Assembly (NCBI GenBank): GCA_944390295.1
Contig: CALXPV010000011.1
Span: forward strand, 1 to 34,712
Direction of reading: 5' to 3'
Length of the DNA stretch: 34,712 bases
DNA from: an uncultured Clostridia bacterium
Lineage (GTDB): Bacteria > Bacillota > Clostridia > TANB77 > CAG-508
Numbering within the stretch: position 1 is the stretch's first letter; the number at the start of each line of letters is the position of its first letter. The notes beneath the pieces were generated by a model. The model searched no databases. It was not told the origin of the DNA and saw only the letters and a list, made by a program, of their open reading frames with translations. Positions 24,920-33,342 of the stretch are shown piece by piece. A program made the translations under genes and the position numbers.

Positions 24920-25840
24920 TTACATATCATCTGCATCAATTATATCATTTTGTCCTAATTTTTCTAGTTCTTCTAATTCTTTTGCATTTTCTTTTTCTTC
25001 TGGATCTTCTGTTTCTTCATCATTACTCTTTATTATTTTAATGTCTTCAGCTTTATATTTTTTATAAAAATATCCGTCGCCTTCTTCATCATTAAATTTA
25101 ACTCTTACATTTTCTTTTAGTATTTCTACATTTTCTACAATTCCTTCTCCATCTTCTGTTTCCACTATAGAACCTATTTTAGGAAGTCTAGCAAGCTTTT
25201 CTTCATATGCTTCTTGTTCATATTTTAAACAGCACATTAGTCTTCCACATACACCAGAAATTTTTGATGGATTTAATGACATGTTTTGTTCTTTTGCCAT
25301 TTTTATAGAAACTGCTTCGAAGTTATTTAAAAATGTGCAACAGCATAGTTCTCTTCCACAAACTCCGTTTCCACCCATTCTCTTTACTTCATCTCTTACA
25401 CCTATTTGTCTTAATTCTATTCTAGTTTTAAATATTGCTGCTAGGTCTTTTACTAATTCTCTAAAGTCTATTCTACCATCAGCTGTAAAATAAAATAGTA
25501 ATTTTGATCTATTAAATTTATATTCTACATTTATTAACTTCATTGGCAATTTATGTTTTTCTATTTTTTCTAAACATATTTTATATGCTTCTTTTTCCTT
25601 TTCTTTATTTTCTCTTTGCCAAGCAAAATCTTTTTTATTTGCAAGTCTTATAATTTTTCTTAAAGGTTCTACAACTTTATCATCTTCTACTAATTTATTT
25701 GCAATAGATATTTCTGCAAGTTCTTCTCCATTTGCAGTATCTACAATTACTTTATCTCTTAAATTTAGTTTAAGATGTCCTGGATCAAAGAAATATATTT
25801 TTCCGGGTTTTTTAAATTTAATTCCTACTATTTCTTTCAC
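24920..25840 (-). CDS. ricT: RicT/YaaT, PSP1-domain regulator
   Basis: RicT (YaaT) is part of the RicA-RicF-RicT complex that stimulates mRNA processing with RNase Y and, in Bacillus, affects sporulation, competence and biofilm. The 306-residue protein has the PSP1 C-terminal domain and the cysteine sets GVCGRELCCCTF (C161, C166-C168) and GVCGRLMCCLKYE (C198, C203, C204), which bind an Fe-S cluster in the complex. The tail from about 275 is acidic. It starts at GTG 25840 after GAAGGAG and overlaps holB by 23 bases, a pairing conserved in Bacillota. Confidence 0.93.
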   Translation of the reverse strand: MKEIVGIKFKKPGKIYFFDPGHLKLNLRDKVIVDTANGEELAEISIANKLVEDDKVVEPLRKIIRLANKKDFAWQRENKEKEKEAYKICLEKIEKHKLPMKLINVEYKFNRSKLLFYFTADGRIDFRELVKDLAAIFKTRIELRQIGVRDEVKRMGGNGVCGRELCCCTFLNNFEAVSIKMAKEQNMSLNPSKISGVCGRLMCCLKYEQEAYEEKLARLPKIGSIVETEDGEGIVENVEILKENVRVKFNDEEGDGYFYKKYKAEDIKIIKSNDEETEDPEEKENAKELEELEKLGQNDIIDADDM

Positions 25841-26738
25841 TATTTATCTCCTTCCACATATTCATTAAAAGATAATCTATACACATATCAAAATTCCCAT
25901 TGGCCCTTAATCTCTTTTTTACTTCTTCTACTATAAATATGCAATTTGCATAGGCCATTTGGTTAATTCCTTCTTTTGCTTTATTATTTAATATAATATT
26001 TATATAATCTAACATATTATATATATCATCTTTGTTTTCATATATAACATTTGCATTATTTATAAATGTAACAATGTTATCCTTATCTATTATATCAAAT
26101 ATTTTGTCAATTTGCTCGTATTCTTCTGATTTTTCTTTTAATAATATAGCTTTTTTTATGCTTCCACCACATGCTTGTAAATAAGAATTAGTTATATTAT
26201 CGATATTTAGACCATTTAATATAGTTTTTATTTCATCTTCTGATAATAAATTAAAATATATTTTTGTACATCTAGATTTTATGGTATTAAGTATTTTATT
26301 TTCATTTGATGTTATTAAAATTATTGTTATATATTGTGGAGGTTCTTCCAATGTTTTTAATAAGCAATTTTGTGCTTCTACGGTCATAAGTTCACTATCA
26401 TTTATTATATATACTTTATGATCTGAATTTACTGGTTTTTCTGCTATTTTTGACTGCATATTTCTTATTTGATCAATCTTTATACTACTTCCTTCTGTAT
26501 CTATCACTTGAAAATTGACATTATTATTACTATTAAATTCTATACAAGATTTACATATATCACAAGGTTTATCATTTGAAGAAGTACATAAAATTGTTTT
26601 GGCAAGTTCTTTTGCCATTAATTTTTTTCCAATTCCCTCTTCTCCTATAAATAAGTAACTATGTAATATATTATTATTTGTTATAGAATTTTCTAATTGC
26701 TTTTTAATTTTATCATGTCCTATAATTGTATTAAACAA
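25818..26738 (-). CDS. holB: DNA polymerase III delta-prime subunit
   Basis: Clamp-loader subunit of the replicative polymerase. The 306-residue AAA+ protein has IGEEGIGKK (32-39), a P-loop whose last Thr/Ser is Lys, as in many inactive delta-prime subunits, and a zinc knuckle C51, C59, C62, C65. LLKTLEEPPQYITIILIT matches the sensor-1 region. It starts at TTG 26738, 7 bases after GGAGG. It lies between lepB and ricT, with 27 bases to lepB. Confidence 0.92.
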   Translation of the reverse strand: MFNTIIGHDKIKKQLENSITNNNILHSYLFIGEEGIGKKLMAKELAKTILCTSSNDKPCDICKSCIEFNSNNNVNFQVIDTEGSSIKIDQIRNMQSKIAEKPVNSDHKVYIINDSELMTVEAQNCLLKTLEEPPQYITIILITSNENKILNTIKSRCTKIYFNLLSEDEIKTILNGLNIDNITNSYLQACGGSIKKAILLKEKSEEYEQIDKIFDIIDKDNIVTFINNANVIYENKDDIYNMLDYINIILNNKAKEGINQMAYANCIFIVEEVKKRLRANGNFDMCIDYLLMNMWKEINSERNSRN

Positions 26739-26765
26739 GATATTTCCTCCTATATTACTACAAAT

Positions 26766-27440
26766 TTAATCTACAAAACCAAATTCATTTAATGGCCAAA
26801 ATCTAATTACTACTTCACCTTCTATTTTATCTAATGGTATACATCCAAACACTCTGCAATCAACACTTGAATTTCTATTATCTCCCATTGCAAATACTGT
26901 GTTTTCTGGAACAATTATATCAGAAAATATTCCTTCCATATCATCTGTAACTATTCCTGGTTGTAAATAATCTTCTTGCAATTCTTCGCCATTTACAAAA
27001 ACTTTTCCTTCTTTTATTTGTACATGATCTCCAGGAAGTCCTATTACCCTTTTTATATAACTAATCTTAGTTGTTTCTAAAATATTGTAATCAAACATTT
27101 CTTTTAAAGACATATCTTTTGTATCTGTAAAAATCGCTATAGGGTTGCTTAAATCTGTATCATCTTTTGTTCTATATGTTACTGATGGAGCTTCAAATGT
27201 TATTATATCTCCTCTTTTTGGCATTTGTTTAAAGGTTCTTCCCACTCTATTTAATATTAATCTTTGGTCCTCTTTTAACGTAGGATACATTGATGATTGT
27301 TTTACAATAGTTGGAGTAAAAAGAAAATATTTTATTATAAGTGCTAAGACTATTGCAATTACTATGCAAATTATCCAATTAAAAATCTCTTTTGCTATTT
27401 TCTTTTTATCTATTTGTAACCTCTTCTGCTTCACTTGCAT
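26766..27440 (-). CDS. lepB: Type I signal peptidase
   Basis: Membrane protease that removes signal peptides from secreted proteins. The 224-residue protein has one N-terminal membrane helix (about 20-42), catalytic Ser in QSSMYPT (S50), catalytic Lys in YIKRVIGLPGD (K130), and the box AMGDNRNSSVDCRVFG. It overlaps the 3-prime end of the histidine kinase gene by 35 bases, with its ribosome site (GGGAGG) inside that gene, so translation of the two is probably linked. Confidence 0.95.
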   Translation of the reverse strand: MQVKQKRLQIDKKKIAKEIFNWIICIVIAIVLALIIKYFLFTPTIVKQSSMYPTLKEDQRLILNRVGRTFKQMPKRGDIITFEAPSVTYRTKDDTDLSNPIAIFTDTKDMSLKEMFDYNILETTKISYIKRVIGLPGDHVQIKEGKVFVNGEELQEDYLQPGIVTDDMEGIFSDIIVPENTVFAMGDNRNSSVDCRVFGCIPLDKIEGEVVIRFWPLNEFGFVD

Positions 27441-28890
27441 CTATTTGTTCTTCCTCCCTTAATATAAACTTGCTAGTGGTTTTCGTTGGTATTCTTATAA
27501 CTACTTCTGTTCCTTCTCCTAATTTACTTTTTATATCTATTGTTCCATTATTTCTTTCTAATATTTCCTTAGCTATAGAAAGTCCTAGTCCTGTTCCTCC
27601 AGATTCTCTAGTTCTTGCTTTATCTACCCTATAAAATCTGTCAAATATTCTTTCTAAGTCGTCTTCTGGTATTCCAATTCCCGTATCTATAAATTTTATA
27701 TATGCATCATTATATACAAATCCAACATATATATTTATTTTTCCATTTTCATTTGTATATTTAATACTGTTCGATAAAATATTTATTATTACTCTTTCTA
27801 TTCCATCTTTTTCAGCATAAACTGGTGGAACATTTGCAGTAACTAAACAATGAACTTGTAGATTTTTCTTATCTATTTCTATTTGTAATTTTTCTTGACA
27901 TTTTTTTGCAAGTTCTCCTAAATCAAATTCTTCTTTTTCAACAGCAATCTTATTACTATCAAATCTAGATAATGATAATAAATCTGTTACTAGTTTTGCC
28001 ATTCTTTTTGCTTCTGATGATATTACACCTAAAAACTTAGTTTCTATTTCTTTGTCATGTTCTGTTTCTAATAATGTATCTGCATATCCCATTATAGAAG
28101 TTATTGGTGTTTTTAATTCATGTGATACATCTGCAACAAACTCTTTTCTCATGTTATCTAGTTTTACATGTTCTGTAATATCTTGTATAACTGCAATAAT
28201 TCCTGCTGGTAAATCTTTCTCATCTTTAAGGATTTCAAAAGATAAATTTAAATATTTGTCTTTTACTTTTACCTTCTCTTCTGTAGATGTCCATTCTTCT
28301 AGATACATTATTTTTTCCATATTTATATCTATATTTATATTTTTAAATATTTTCTCAAAGTCATCATTTTCGTCCATTATGGCTAATGCTCTTGTTGCTG
28401 CTGGATTAACTAATATAACTTTACCTTCTTTATTAAAAGCAATTACACCATCTGTCATATGTAAAAGAATTGTTTCTATTTGCTTTTTTTGTCTTGACAT
28501 TTCTGCCAGATTTTCTTTTAACTTTGTTGTCATTTCTTCAAATGTATCTGCAAGCTCATCAATCTCGTTTTTTCCTTTTATTTCTTTTTTTCCTTCACTT
28601 GAAGTTATTTTTTCTGCATTTTTTATTAATTTATTTATAGGTTTTACAACTGTTTTTGATAAAAAAATACCTACAATAATACTTATTACTCCAAATACTA
28701 AAAGTGAAATTAGTAGACTAATTTTTATGTTAGATACTTCTTTTACAATTATATCTGTAAGTTCTGGCTGACTTATTCCTGCATTTATAGCTTCTAATGA
28801 ATTAGTAAAAAAGATACCTAAACCTGTTATTATTACTATTCCTAATATAAAAAATATTAATACTATTTTTAATTGTATATTTTTTATCAT
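27406..28890 (-). CDS. Sensor histidine kinase (WalK/PhoR-like)
   Basis: Membrane sensor kinase. The 494-residue protein has TM helices at about 8-28 and 56-77 with a short 28-residue outer loop, HAMP (about 78-130), a PAS domain (about 138-245), HisKA with H257 in DVSHELKTP, and HATPase with NILSNSIKYTNENGK, DTGIGIPEDD and GGTGLGLSIAKE. Architecture HAMP-PAS-HisKA-HATPase fits WalK and PhoR; the short outer loop lacks the extracellular PAS of Bacillus WalK, so I leave the symbol blank. It pairs with the response regulator 66 bases upstream, separated by a hairpin. Confidence 0.92.
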   Translation of the reverse strand: MIKNIQLKIVLIFFILGIVIITGLGIFFTNSLEAINAGISQPELTDIIVKEVSNIKISLLISLLVFGVISIIVGIFLSKTVVKPINKLIKNAEKITSSEGKKEIKGKNEIDELADTFEEMTTKLKENLAEMSRQKKQIETILLHMTDGVIAFNKEGKVILVNPAATRALAIMDENDDFEKIFKNINIDINMEKIMYLEEWTSTEEKVKVKDKYLNLSFEILKDEKDLPAGIIAVIQDITEHVKLDNMRKEFVADVSHELKTPITSIMGYADTLLETEHDKEIETKFLGVISSEAKRMAKLVTDLLSLSRFDSNKIAVEKEEFDLGELAKKCQEKLQIEIDKKNLQVHCLVTANVPPVYAEKDGIERVIINILSNSIKYTNENGKINIYVGFVYNDAYIKFIDTGIGIPEDDLERIFDRFYRVDKARTRESGGTGLGLSIAKEILERNNGTIDIKSKLGEGTEVVIRIPTKTTSKFILREEEQIDASEAEEVTNR

Positions 28891-28910
28891 TTATATCCCT
28901 TCTTTTCAAC

Positions 28911-28945
28911 AAAATAGGCAGACACTTCAATCGTCTACCTATTTT
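28911..28945 (-). terminator. Hairpin between response regulator and kinase genes
   Basis: On the minus strand AAAATAGGTAGAC pairs over 13 bp (one G-U) with its partner around a 9-base loop, ending in TTTT. A leaky terminator here could make more regulator than kinase. Confidence 0.55.
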
Positions 28946-28956
28946 ACTTAATATGT

Positions 28957-29691
28957 TTATTTTTCGCCTGAAGCTATATAATATCCTACGCCCCTTTTTG
29001 TAATTAGTATTTTTGGGTTTGATGTGTCTTCTTCTATTTTTTCTCTTATTCTTCTAACTGTAACATCTACAGTTCTAATATCTCCATAATATTCATAGCC
29101 CCATACCTTTTCAAGTAGAGTTTCTCTAGTAACTACTTGTCCTGGTTGATTTGCTAAGTATTTTAATACTTCAAATTCTCTTAATGTTAAATCTATAACT
29201 TTATTTTTTACTCTAGTTTCAAATTTATCTATATCTAATTGTAGATTTCCTACGATTATTTTATTAGTATTTGCTTCTGGAGCTATTCCTTCTTCGTAAT
29301 TTCCTTTACCTTTTCTTAAATTAGCTTTAATTCTTGCCATTAGTTCTCTTATACTAAATGGCTTTGTTATATAATCATCTGCTCCTAATTCTAATCCTAA
29401 TATTTTATCTATTTCTTCGCTTTTTGCAGTTAACATTATTATAGGAACATTTAGTGTATGTCTTATTCTTTTGCATACAGATAAACCATCTATTTTTGGA
29501 ATCATTATATCTAATAATATTAAATCTGGATTTTCGTTTAATGCTAAATCTACAGCCTTTTCCCCATCTGTAGCTTCTAAAGTATTATATCCTTCTTTTT
29601 GTAAATTATATACCAACATATCTATAATTGGTTGTTCATCATCCACAATTAATATTGTTTTTTTATCAGTATCTATTATGTTATCCACCAA
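28957..29691 (-). CDS. OmpR-family response regulator (WalR/PhoP-like)
   Basis: DNA-binding response regulator. The 244-residue protein has a receiver domain with VDDEQ (17-19 acidic pocket), phosphoacceptor D61 in LLLDIMIPK, MLTAKSEE and the lysine in YITKPFS, then a winged-helix output domain ending TVRRIREKIEE and KRGVGYYI. It starts at TTG 29691 or the adjacent GTG; both follow AAAGGTGG. It heads the run kinase-lepB-holB-ricT. WalR and PhoP cannot be told apart here. Confidence 0.93.
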   Translation of the reverse strand: MVDNIIDTDKKTILIVDDEQPIIDMLVYNLQKEGYNTLEATDGEKAVDLALNENPDLILLDIMIPKIDGLSVCKRIRHTLNVPIIMLTAKSEEIDKILGLELGADDYITKPFSIRELMARIKANLRKGKGNYEEGIAPEANTNKIIVGNLQLDIDKFETRVKNKVIDLTLREFEVLKYLANQPGQVVTRETLLEKVWGYEYYGDIRTVDVTVRRIREKIEEDTSNPKILITKRGVGYYIASGEK

Positions 29692-29729
29692 TGATCCACC
29701 TTTCTTTTCTTTATTATAAATATATATAA

Positions 29730-29758
29730 TTTATATCACAATATGTAATTTTGTACAA
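29730..29758 (-). promoter_or_regulatory. Sigma-A promoter of the two-component operon
   Basis: On the minus strand TTGTAC (29758-29753), 17-base spacer, TATAAA (29735-29730), about 40 bases before the start codon. Confidence 0.6.
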
Positions 29759-29780
29759 GGTATTTAGAAAAGTTTTTACA

Positions 29781-30692
29781 TTATAATATACTTGCTGCCC
29801 CTATAATTCCGGCATCGTTTCCCAAGCTTGCTGGAACTATTTTTAATTCTTTTCTTGCATTAAATAATAACTTTTTATTTTTTATTTCTTCTTGTACTTT
29901 AGGAATTATTAAGTCACTAATATGTACAAAACTTCCACCTATACATACAATTTCTGGTTCAAATATATTTACTAAATTTGATATTCCTATGCTTAAATAT
30001 TCTACATATTCTTTTATTACTGGTTGTAGTCTTAAATCATTAAAATGTTTTCTTATTTCGTTTACTATTGCCACCCCTGAAAAATCTGCTGGTAATTCTA
30101 ATGTCTCTGATACTTGTCTTTTTAAACTTTTCATAGAACAATATGTTTCGAAACAACCTTTACTTCCACATTTGCATTCTCTACCGTCTTTTTGTACAAT
30201 CATATGTCCAAATTCCATTCCAGATTTATATCTAGGCTCTACTAATTTATTTGTTAAAAAAGCTGCTCCACCAATTCCTGTTCCTAGACATAAATATATA
30301 TTATCTTGTGCTGTTTTTGTGCTTCCATACATACTTTCTGCTATTCCTGCACATTTTGCATCATTTTTTATTTTAACTTCTAAGTTAAATTCTTTTTTTA
30401 GTGGCTTTTCAATATCTAATTTTGGTAAATCTAAATTTACCACATTATATATACAATTATTTTCTATCATTCCTGGAGAAGCAATTCCAATATATCCAAT
30501 TTCTTTAATTGTAACATCTTGCTCTTTTAATATTTGTTTTATAAATTTTTCTATAGTAGTAATTATCTTTTTTTCTATATTTTTCTTATCATCTGGTAAA
30601 ATATCTACTTCTTTTTTATTAATTATTTTACCACTTGATCCAACTAATCCTACTCCTATATGACTTCCACCTATATCTATTCCAATATTCAT
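29781..30692 (-). CDS. ROK-family sugar kinase (glucokinase-like)
   Basis: Cytosolic ATP-dependent sugar kinase, probably acting on glucose. The 303-residue protein has the phosphate loop DIGGSHIGVGL (6-16), catalytic Asp in NDAKCAG (D111), GTGIGGA (137-143), the ExGH motif (160-163) and the zinc-binding CKCGSKGCFE (C173, C175, C180) of ROK proteins. There is no N-terminal HTH, so it is a kinase and not a NagC/XylR regulator. GGAGGG precedes ATG 30692. It lies 15 bases after the prepilin-peptidase-like gene. Confidence 0.92.
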   Translation of the reverse strand: MNIGIDIGGSHIGVGLVGSSGKIINKKEVDILPDDKKNIEKKIITTIEKFIKQILKEQDVTIKEIGYIGIASPGMIENNCIYNVVNLDLPKLDIEKPLKKEFNLEVKIKNDAKCAGIAESMYGSTKTAQDNIYLCLGTGIGGAAFLTNKLVEPRYKSGMEFGHMIVQKDGRECKCGSKGCFETYCSMKSLKRQVSETLELPADFSGVAIVNEIRKHFNDLRLQPVIKEYVEYLSIGISNLVNIFEPEIVCIGGSFVHISDLIIPKVQEEIKNKKLLFNARKELKIVPASLGNDAGIIGAASIL

Positions 30693-30707
30693 ATTTATCC
30701 CTCCAAT

Positions 30708-31196
30708 TTATAATACAAATATACTTATTAATAATACTATTATTGTAGAAGAGCATAAATATGTTCCAATTGGTAGTTTTAATTCTTTTTTACTTGTTTT
30801 AACAACTTTTCTTTTTCTTATTGTCATTAAAAATTTTGCTAATTGAACTAGTAAGATTATTGCTAGCATAAGTCCTAGCGATATTATAAATAAGTCTATT
30901 CCTAAAAAAGTTGCCATATATACGCTTAATAATAGTATTTGAATAATATAAAAAGATTCACCTTTTGTTCTTAAAGTTATTGTATCTATTACTATTAATA
31001 ACATAAAAGGTACTAAATACGCAATATATACTGCTAATTGTGACTCATTATTATTAGCATTTACTATTATTTGCATTGCTTCTATTATAAATCCAACTAA
31101 TAAAATTATCTTTGATATCCTATGTTCTTTTTTATCAATAATTGCGATAGCTATTAGAGCAAGAACAAATAAGCATAAAAACATTAAATTCATCAT
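30708..31196 (-). CDS. Prepilin-peptidase-like (A24) membrane protein with altered GxGD motif
   Basis: A 162-residue protein with about five membrane helices. The first helix ends AIIDKKEHRISK (D21), the form of the first aspartate motif of A24 prepilin peptidases, and the end carries KLPIGTYLCSS, like the family's LPFGPFLA segment. The second motif, GxGD with a catalytic Asp, reads TKGES (E80): Asp is replaced by Glu. No N-terminal methylase domain is present. It follows a pilin-like gene, supporting the family call. Whether it still cleaves prepilins is open. Start uncertain by a few codons (ATG 31196, 31193 or 31184). Confidence 0.55.
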   Translation of the reverse strand: MMNLMFLCLFVLALIAIAIIDKKEHRISKIILLVGFIIEAMQIIVNANNNESQLAVYIAYLVPFMLLIVIDTITLRTKGESFYIIQILLLSVYMATFLGIDLFIISLGLMLAIILLVQLAKFLMTIRKRKVVKTSKKELKLPIGTYLCSSTIIVLLISIFVL

Positions 31197-31236
31197 ACCT
31201 TAATAGATGTTCCTTTCTTATTTTTTTCTAACTTGC

Positions 31237-31270
31237 AAATAGGCATATACACTTCTGCATATGCCTATTT
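31237..31270 (-). terminator. 12-bp hairpin between pilin-like and peptidase-like genes
   Basis: AAATAGGCATAT (31237-31248) pairs exactly with ATATGCCTATTT (31259-31270). T-run is poor on the minus strand, so it is more likely an attenuator or 3-prime stabiliser than a full stop. Confidence 0.6.
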
Positions 31271-31293
31271 TAAATCTCATTTATATATTCTAA

Positions 31294-31761
31294 TTAATTA
31301 ACATCTGTAACTGTTAAGTTTTCTGTATCTATTGAAACAACATATTTGTCTCCATCATTTGTTACATACTCTACTGATTTTCCATCTGCTCCTTTTGTGA
31401 AATTAGATGATTTATCTATTGCTTTTACAACTTCATCTATAACATCTGTTTCTTCTGTAACAGGTTGTTCTATTGGTTGAACAGCGTTTGGATCTGTAGT
31501 TGGAACAACATTTGGATCTATATTAGGTTGTATTACTGTGTCTTCTTGATCCTTTTCTACTACTTTTAAAGCCATTGTTACAACATCTTTGGCATATGTT
31601 TTATTCATTTCCGCAAGTACTGCATTGTCTTTACCTTTTAAGCCATCTTGTCCAAAAACTAAATATACTATAACCCCTGCTAGGCATAGTAAAACAATAA
31701 TTGTTATAACTAATGCTACTAATGTGATTCCTTTTTCTTCTTTTAATTTGTACATGTTCAT
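31294..31761 (-). CDS. Type IV pilin-like protein with N-terminal methylation-type signal
   Basis: A 155-residue protein with prepilin leader MNMYKLKEEKG cut before I12, then ITLVALVITIIVLLCLAGV, the hydrophobic helix of clostridial pilin-like proteins. The usual Glu at mature position 5 is Ala. The outer domain (about 35-155) has a Pro/Asp/Thr-rich stretch (about 75-105) and ends YVTNDGDKYVVSIDTENLTVTDVN. AAGGGAG precedes ATG 31761. It heads pilin - peptidase-like - ROK kinase. It could be a minor pilin, a pseudopilin or a surface protein using the same export route. Confidence 0.75.
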   Translation of the reverse strand: MNMYKLKEEKGITLVALVITIIVLLCLAGVIVYLVFGQDGLKGKDNAVLAEMNKTYAKDVVTMALKVVEKDQEDTVIQPNIDPNVVPTTDPNAVQPIEQPVTEETDVIDEVVKAIDKSSNFTKGADGKSVEYVTNDGDKYVVSIDTENLTVTDVN

Positions 31762-31825
31762 AGAAAATTCTCCCTTCTTTTGTAAGTGCTATTCGCGTAA
31801 TACTTTACGTTTTTTCTCTACTAAT

Positions 31826-31853
31826 ATTTTATATGTTTATATTAAAAAGTCAA
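31826..31853 (-). promoter_or_regulatory. Probable promoter of the pilin-like gene
   Basis: On the minus strand TTGACT (31853-31848), 16-base spacer, TAAAAT (31831-31826). The leader of about 60 bases has a small CGTAA/TTACG hairpin. Confidence 0.5.
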
Positions 31854-31928
31854 GGCATTTCATTTAAACATAATATTAATGTAATATTTTCGTAACAAAG
31901 GTGTAATTATAGATTTTTTACATATTTA

Positions 31929-31957
31929 TTGCTTATTCTTTGTCTTATTATTATAAT
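31929..31957 (+). promoter_or_regulatory. Promoter of the paired membrane-protein genes
   Basis: TTGCTT (31929-31934), 17-base spacer, perfect TATAAT (31952-31957). The leader is about 45 bases. Confidence 0.65.
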
Positions 31958-32008
31958 GTACTTATATATGCTAACAATTTTAAATTTTGCAAATAAAGGG
32001 AGGTTTTT

Positions 32009-32650
32009 ATGAGTTCATTAGCATCTGTTACAGTAGACACATTGAAAAATAATTTAAATAAAATTACAACTATAGTTGCTTTTGCATTTATTATAAATAG
32101 TGTAATAGATTTGTATAATTGTATTCATTATTCAACTATTGACCTAAGTGGATTTTCCGTTCCTTACATAATTATCTGTAGCATAATTATTATAGTTATT
32201 TCTGCAATAACTATTCGCGTGTCTTTAACAGGTAATTACAATAAAATTACAAGAATACTTGCTATAACTTCTGCAATATTATTTATTGTTTCTATTATTT
32301 CATATTTTGCAATTTATAATAGCGAATATAATATCGCAAAAGAAATACGCGAAGAGTCACAAATAAAATCATTTACTGATTTTATTAATTCAAAATCATC
32401 TCCTGTGAATCCTAGATCTGAAAGAGCTGATAGAGTATTAGCAATAGGTGACTTTCCACCATTACCACTTTATACAACACATCGCAACAACATATTTCTT
32501 CCAAGTGAACTAACAGAAGAACATGGATATTATTTAAGCTTTATATTTATTGCTATTGAATTTTTGTTCTTCGCACAGTACTATTTCAGACATTTTGATA
32601 CTGAAGCAACATTAAATAAAATTGATATTTTGGAAAAGGAGGATGTTTAA
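32009..32650 (+). CDS. Unknown four-helix membrane protein A
   Basis: I do not recognise this 213-residue protein. It has hydrophobic helices at about 19-37, 50-68, 83-103 and 172-192, with a polar loop at about 105-170 (IREESQIKSFTDFINSKSSP...) between helices 3 and 4 that is probably extracytoplasmic or a folded soluble part. No signal peptide or catalytic motif is seen. AAAGGGAGG precedes ATG 32009. It abuts protein B without a gap, and the two share length and helix layout, suggesting a heteromeric pair or old duplication. Confidence 0.75.
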   Translation: MSSLASVTVDTLKNNLNKITTIVAFAFIINSVIDLYNCIHYSTIDLSGFSVPYIIICSIIIIVISAITIRVSLTGNYNKITRILAITSAILFIVSIISYFAIYNSEYNIAKEIREESQIKSFTDFINSKSSPVNPRSERADRVLAIGDFPPLPLYTTHRNNIFLPSELTEEHGYYLSFIFIAIEFLFFAQYYFRHFDTEATLNKIDILEKEDV

Positions 32651-33295
32651 ATGTTTAGATTATGGTGGATGAGTAACAATGCTTTAAAAGAAAGAGCAGA
32701 TTATTTAGAAAAAATAGCTTTACTTAAATGGGATATTTGGTTTTATTATACAGGAATACAACTAGTTGTTACATTCGCTCTTTTAGGATTAATTTTACTT
32801 GCATTTATAGCATATGCTTTTACTTCGCAAACTACTTTTGTTGATCCTTTCTCTAGCTCTAAAATAGCATTTTTTGTATTAAATGCTATTTTCATTGTTA
32901 CATTAGTAATATTAAATTGTAATTTTATATTTGAAGGTGCCAAAAACGAAAACAGAAAGAAAAGAATGGCAACTTTATTAGGTATTTCTGTAATTACACT
33001 TATATTTTCTATCATCATGTTTGTTACTATGAATGGCTCTATGCATGAAAATATTAACTTATTGCATGAAAGTAATCCAGAAATGTATAAAGAAACTATT
33101 CTTTCTACATTAATTCCTAATACAAGTGATTTAAATTATTTTATACCATTTTGGATTCTTTCAGTTGCATTTATATTAATTATTGGATTTATTGTTTATT
33201 TAGATTCTATATGGTTATATAGATTAGATAAAAAAGATACTGTAATGGAATCTACTGACATTTTATTTGATGATGAAAAAAATGTGAAATATTAG
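32651..33295 (+). CDS. Unknown four-helix membrane protein B
   Basis: A 214-residue membrane protein of unknown role, directly after protein A. Helices lie at about 35-57, 75-96, 107-128 and 165-186, with a loop at about 130-163 between helices 3 and 4. The N-terminus (LWWMSNNALKERADYLEKIALLKWDIWFYYTGIQL) is amphipathic. AAAGGAGG lies 8 bases before ATG 32651, inside the end of gene A, and the two genes are surely co-transcribed. A bidirectional terminator follows. Confidence 0.75.
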   Translation: MFRLWWMSNNALKERADYLEKIALLKWDIWFYYTGIQLVVTFALLGLILLAFIAYAFTSQTTFVDPFSSSKIAFFVLNAIFIVTLVILNCNFIFEGAKNENRKKRMATLLGISVITLIFSIIMFVTMNGSMHENINLLHESNPEMYKETILSTLIPNTSDLNYFIPFWILSVAFILIIGFIVYLDSIWLYRLDKKDTVMESTDILFDDEKNVKY

Positions 33296-33302
33296 AAAAA
33301 CA

Positions 33303-33342
33303 AAAGAACTATCAAGAAAGTGATAGTTCTTTATTTTCTTTT
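33303..33342. terminator. Bidirectional terminator between membrane protein B and rsmB
   Basis: AAAGAACTATCA (33303-33314) pairs exactly with TGATAGTTCTTT (33321-33332) around a 6-base loop, with T-rich tails on both strands. The last codon of rsmB overlaps its edge. Confidence 0.85.

Noticed and set aside
31762..31847. A cyclic di-GMP riboswitch in the pilin-like gene leader
   Set aside because: Only one small hairpin is present; the conserved core bases of class I or II are not visible.
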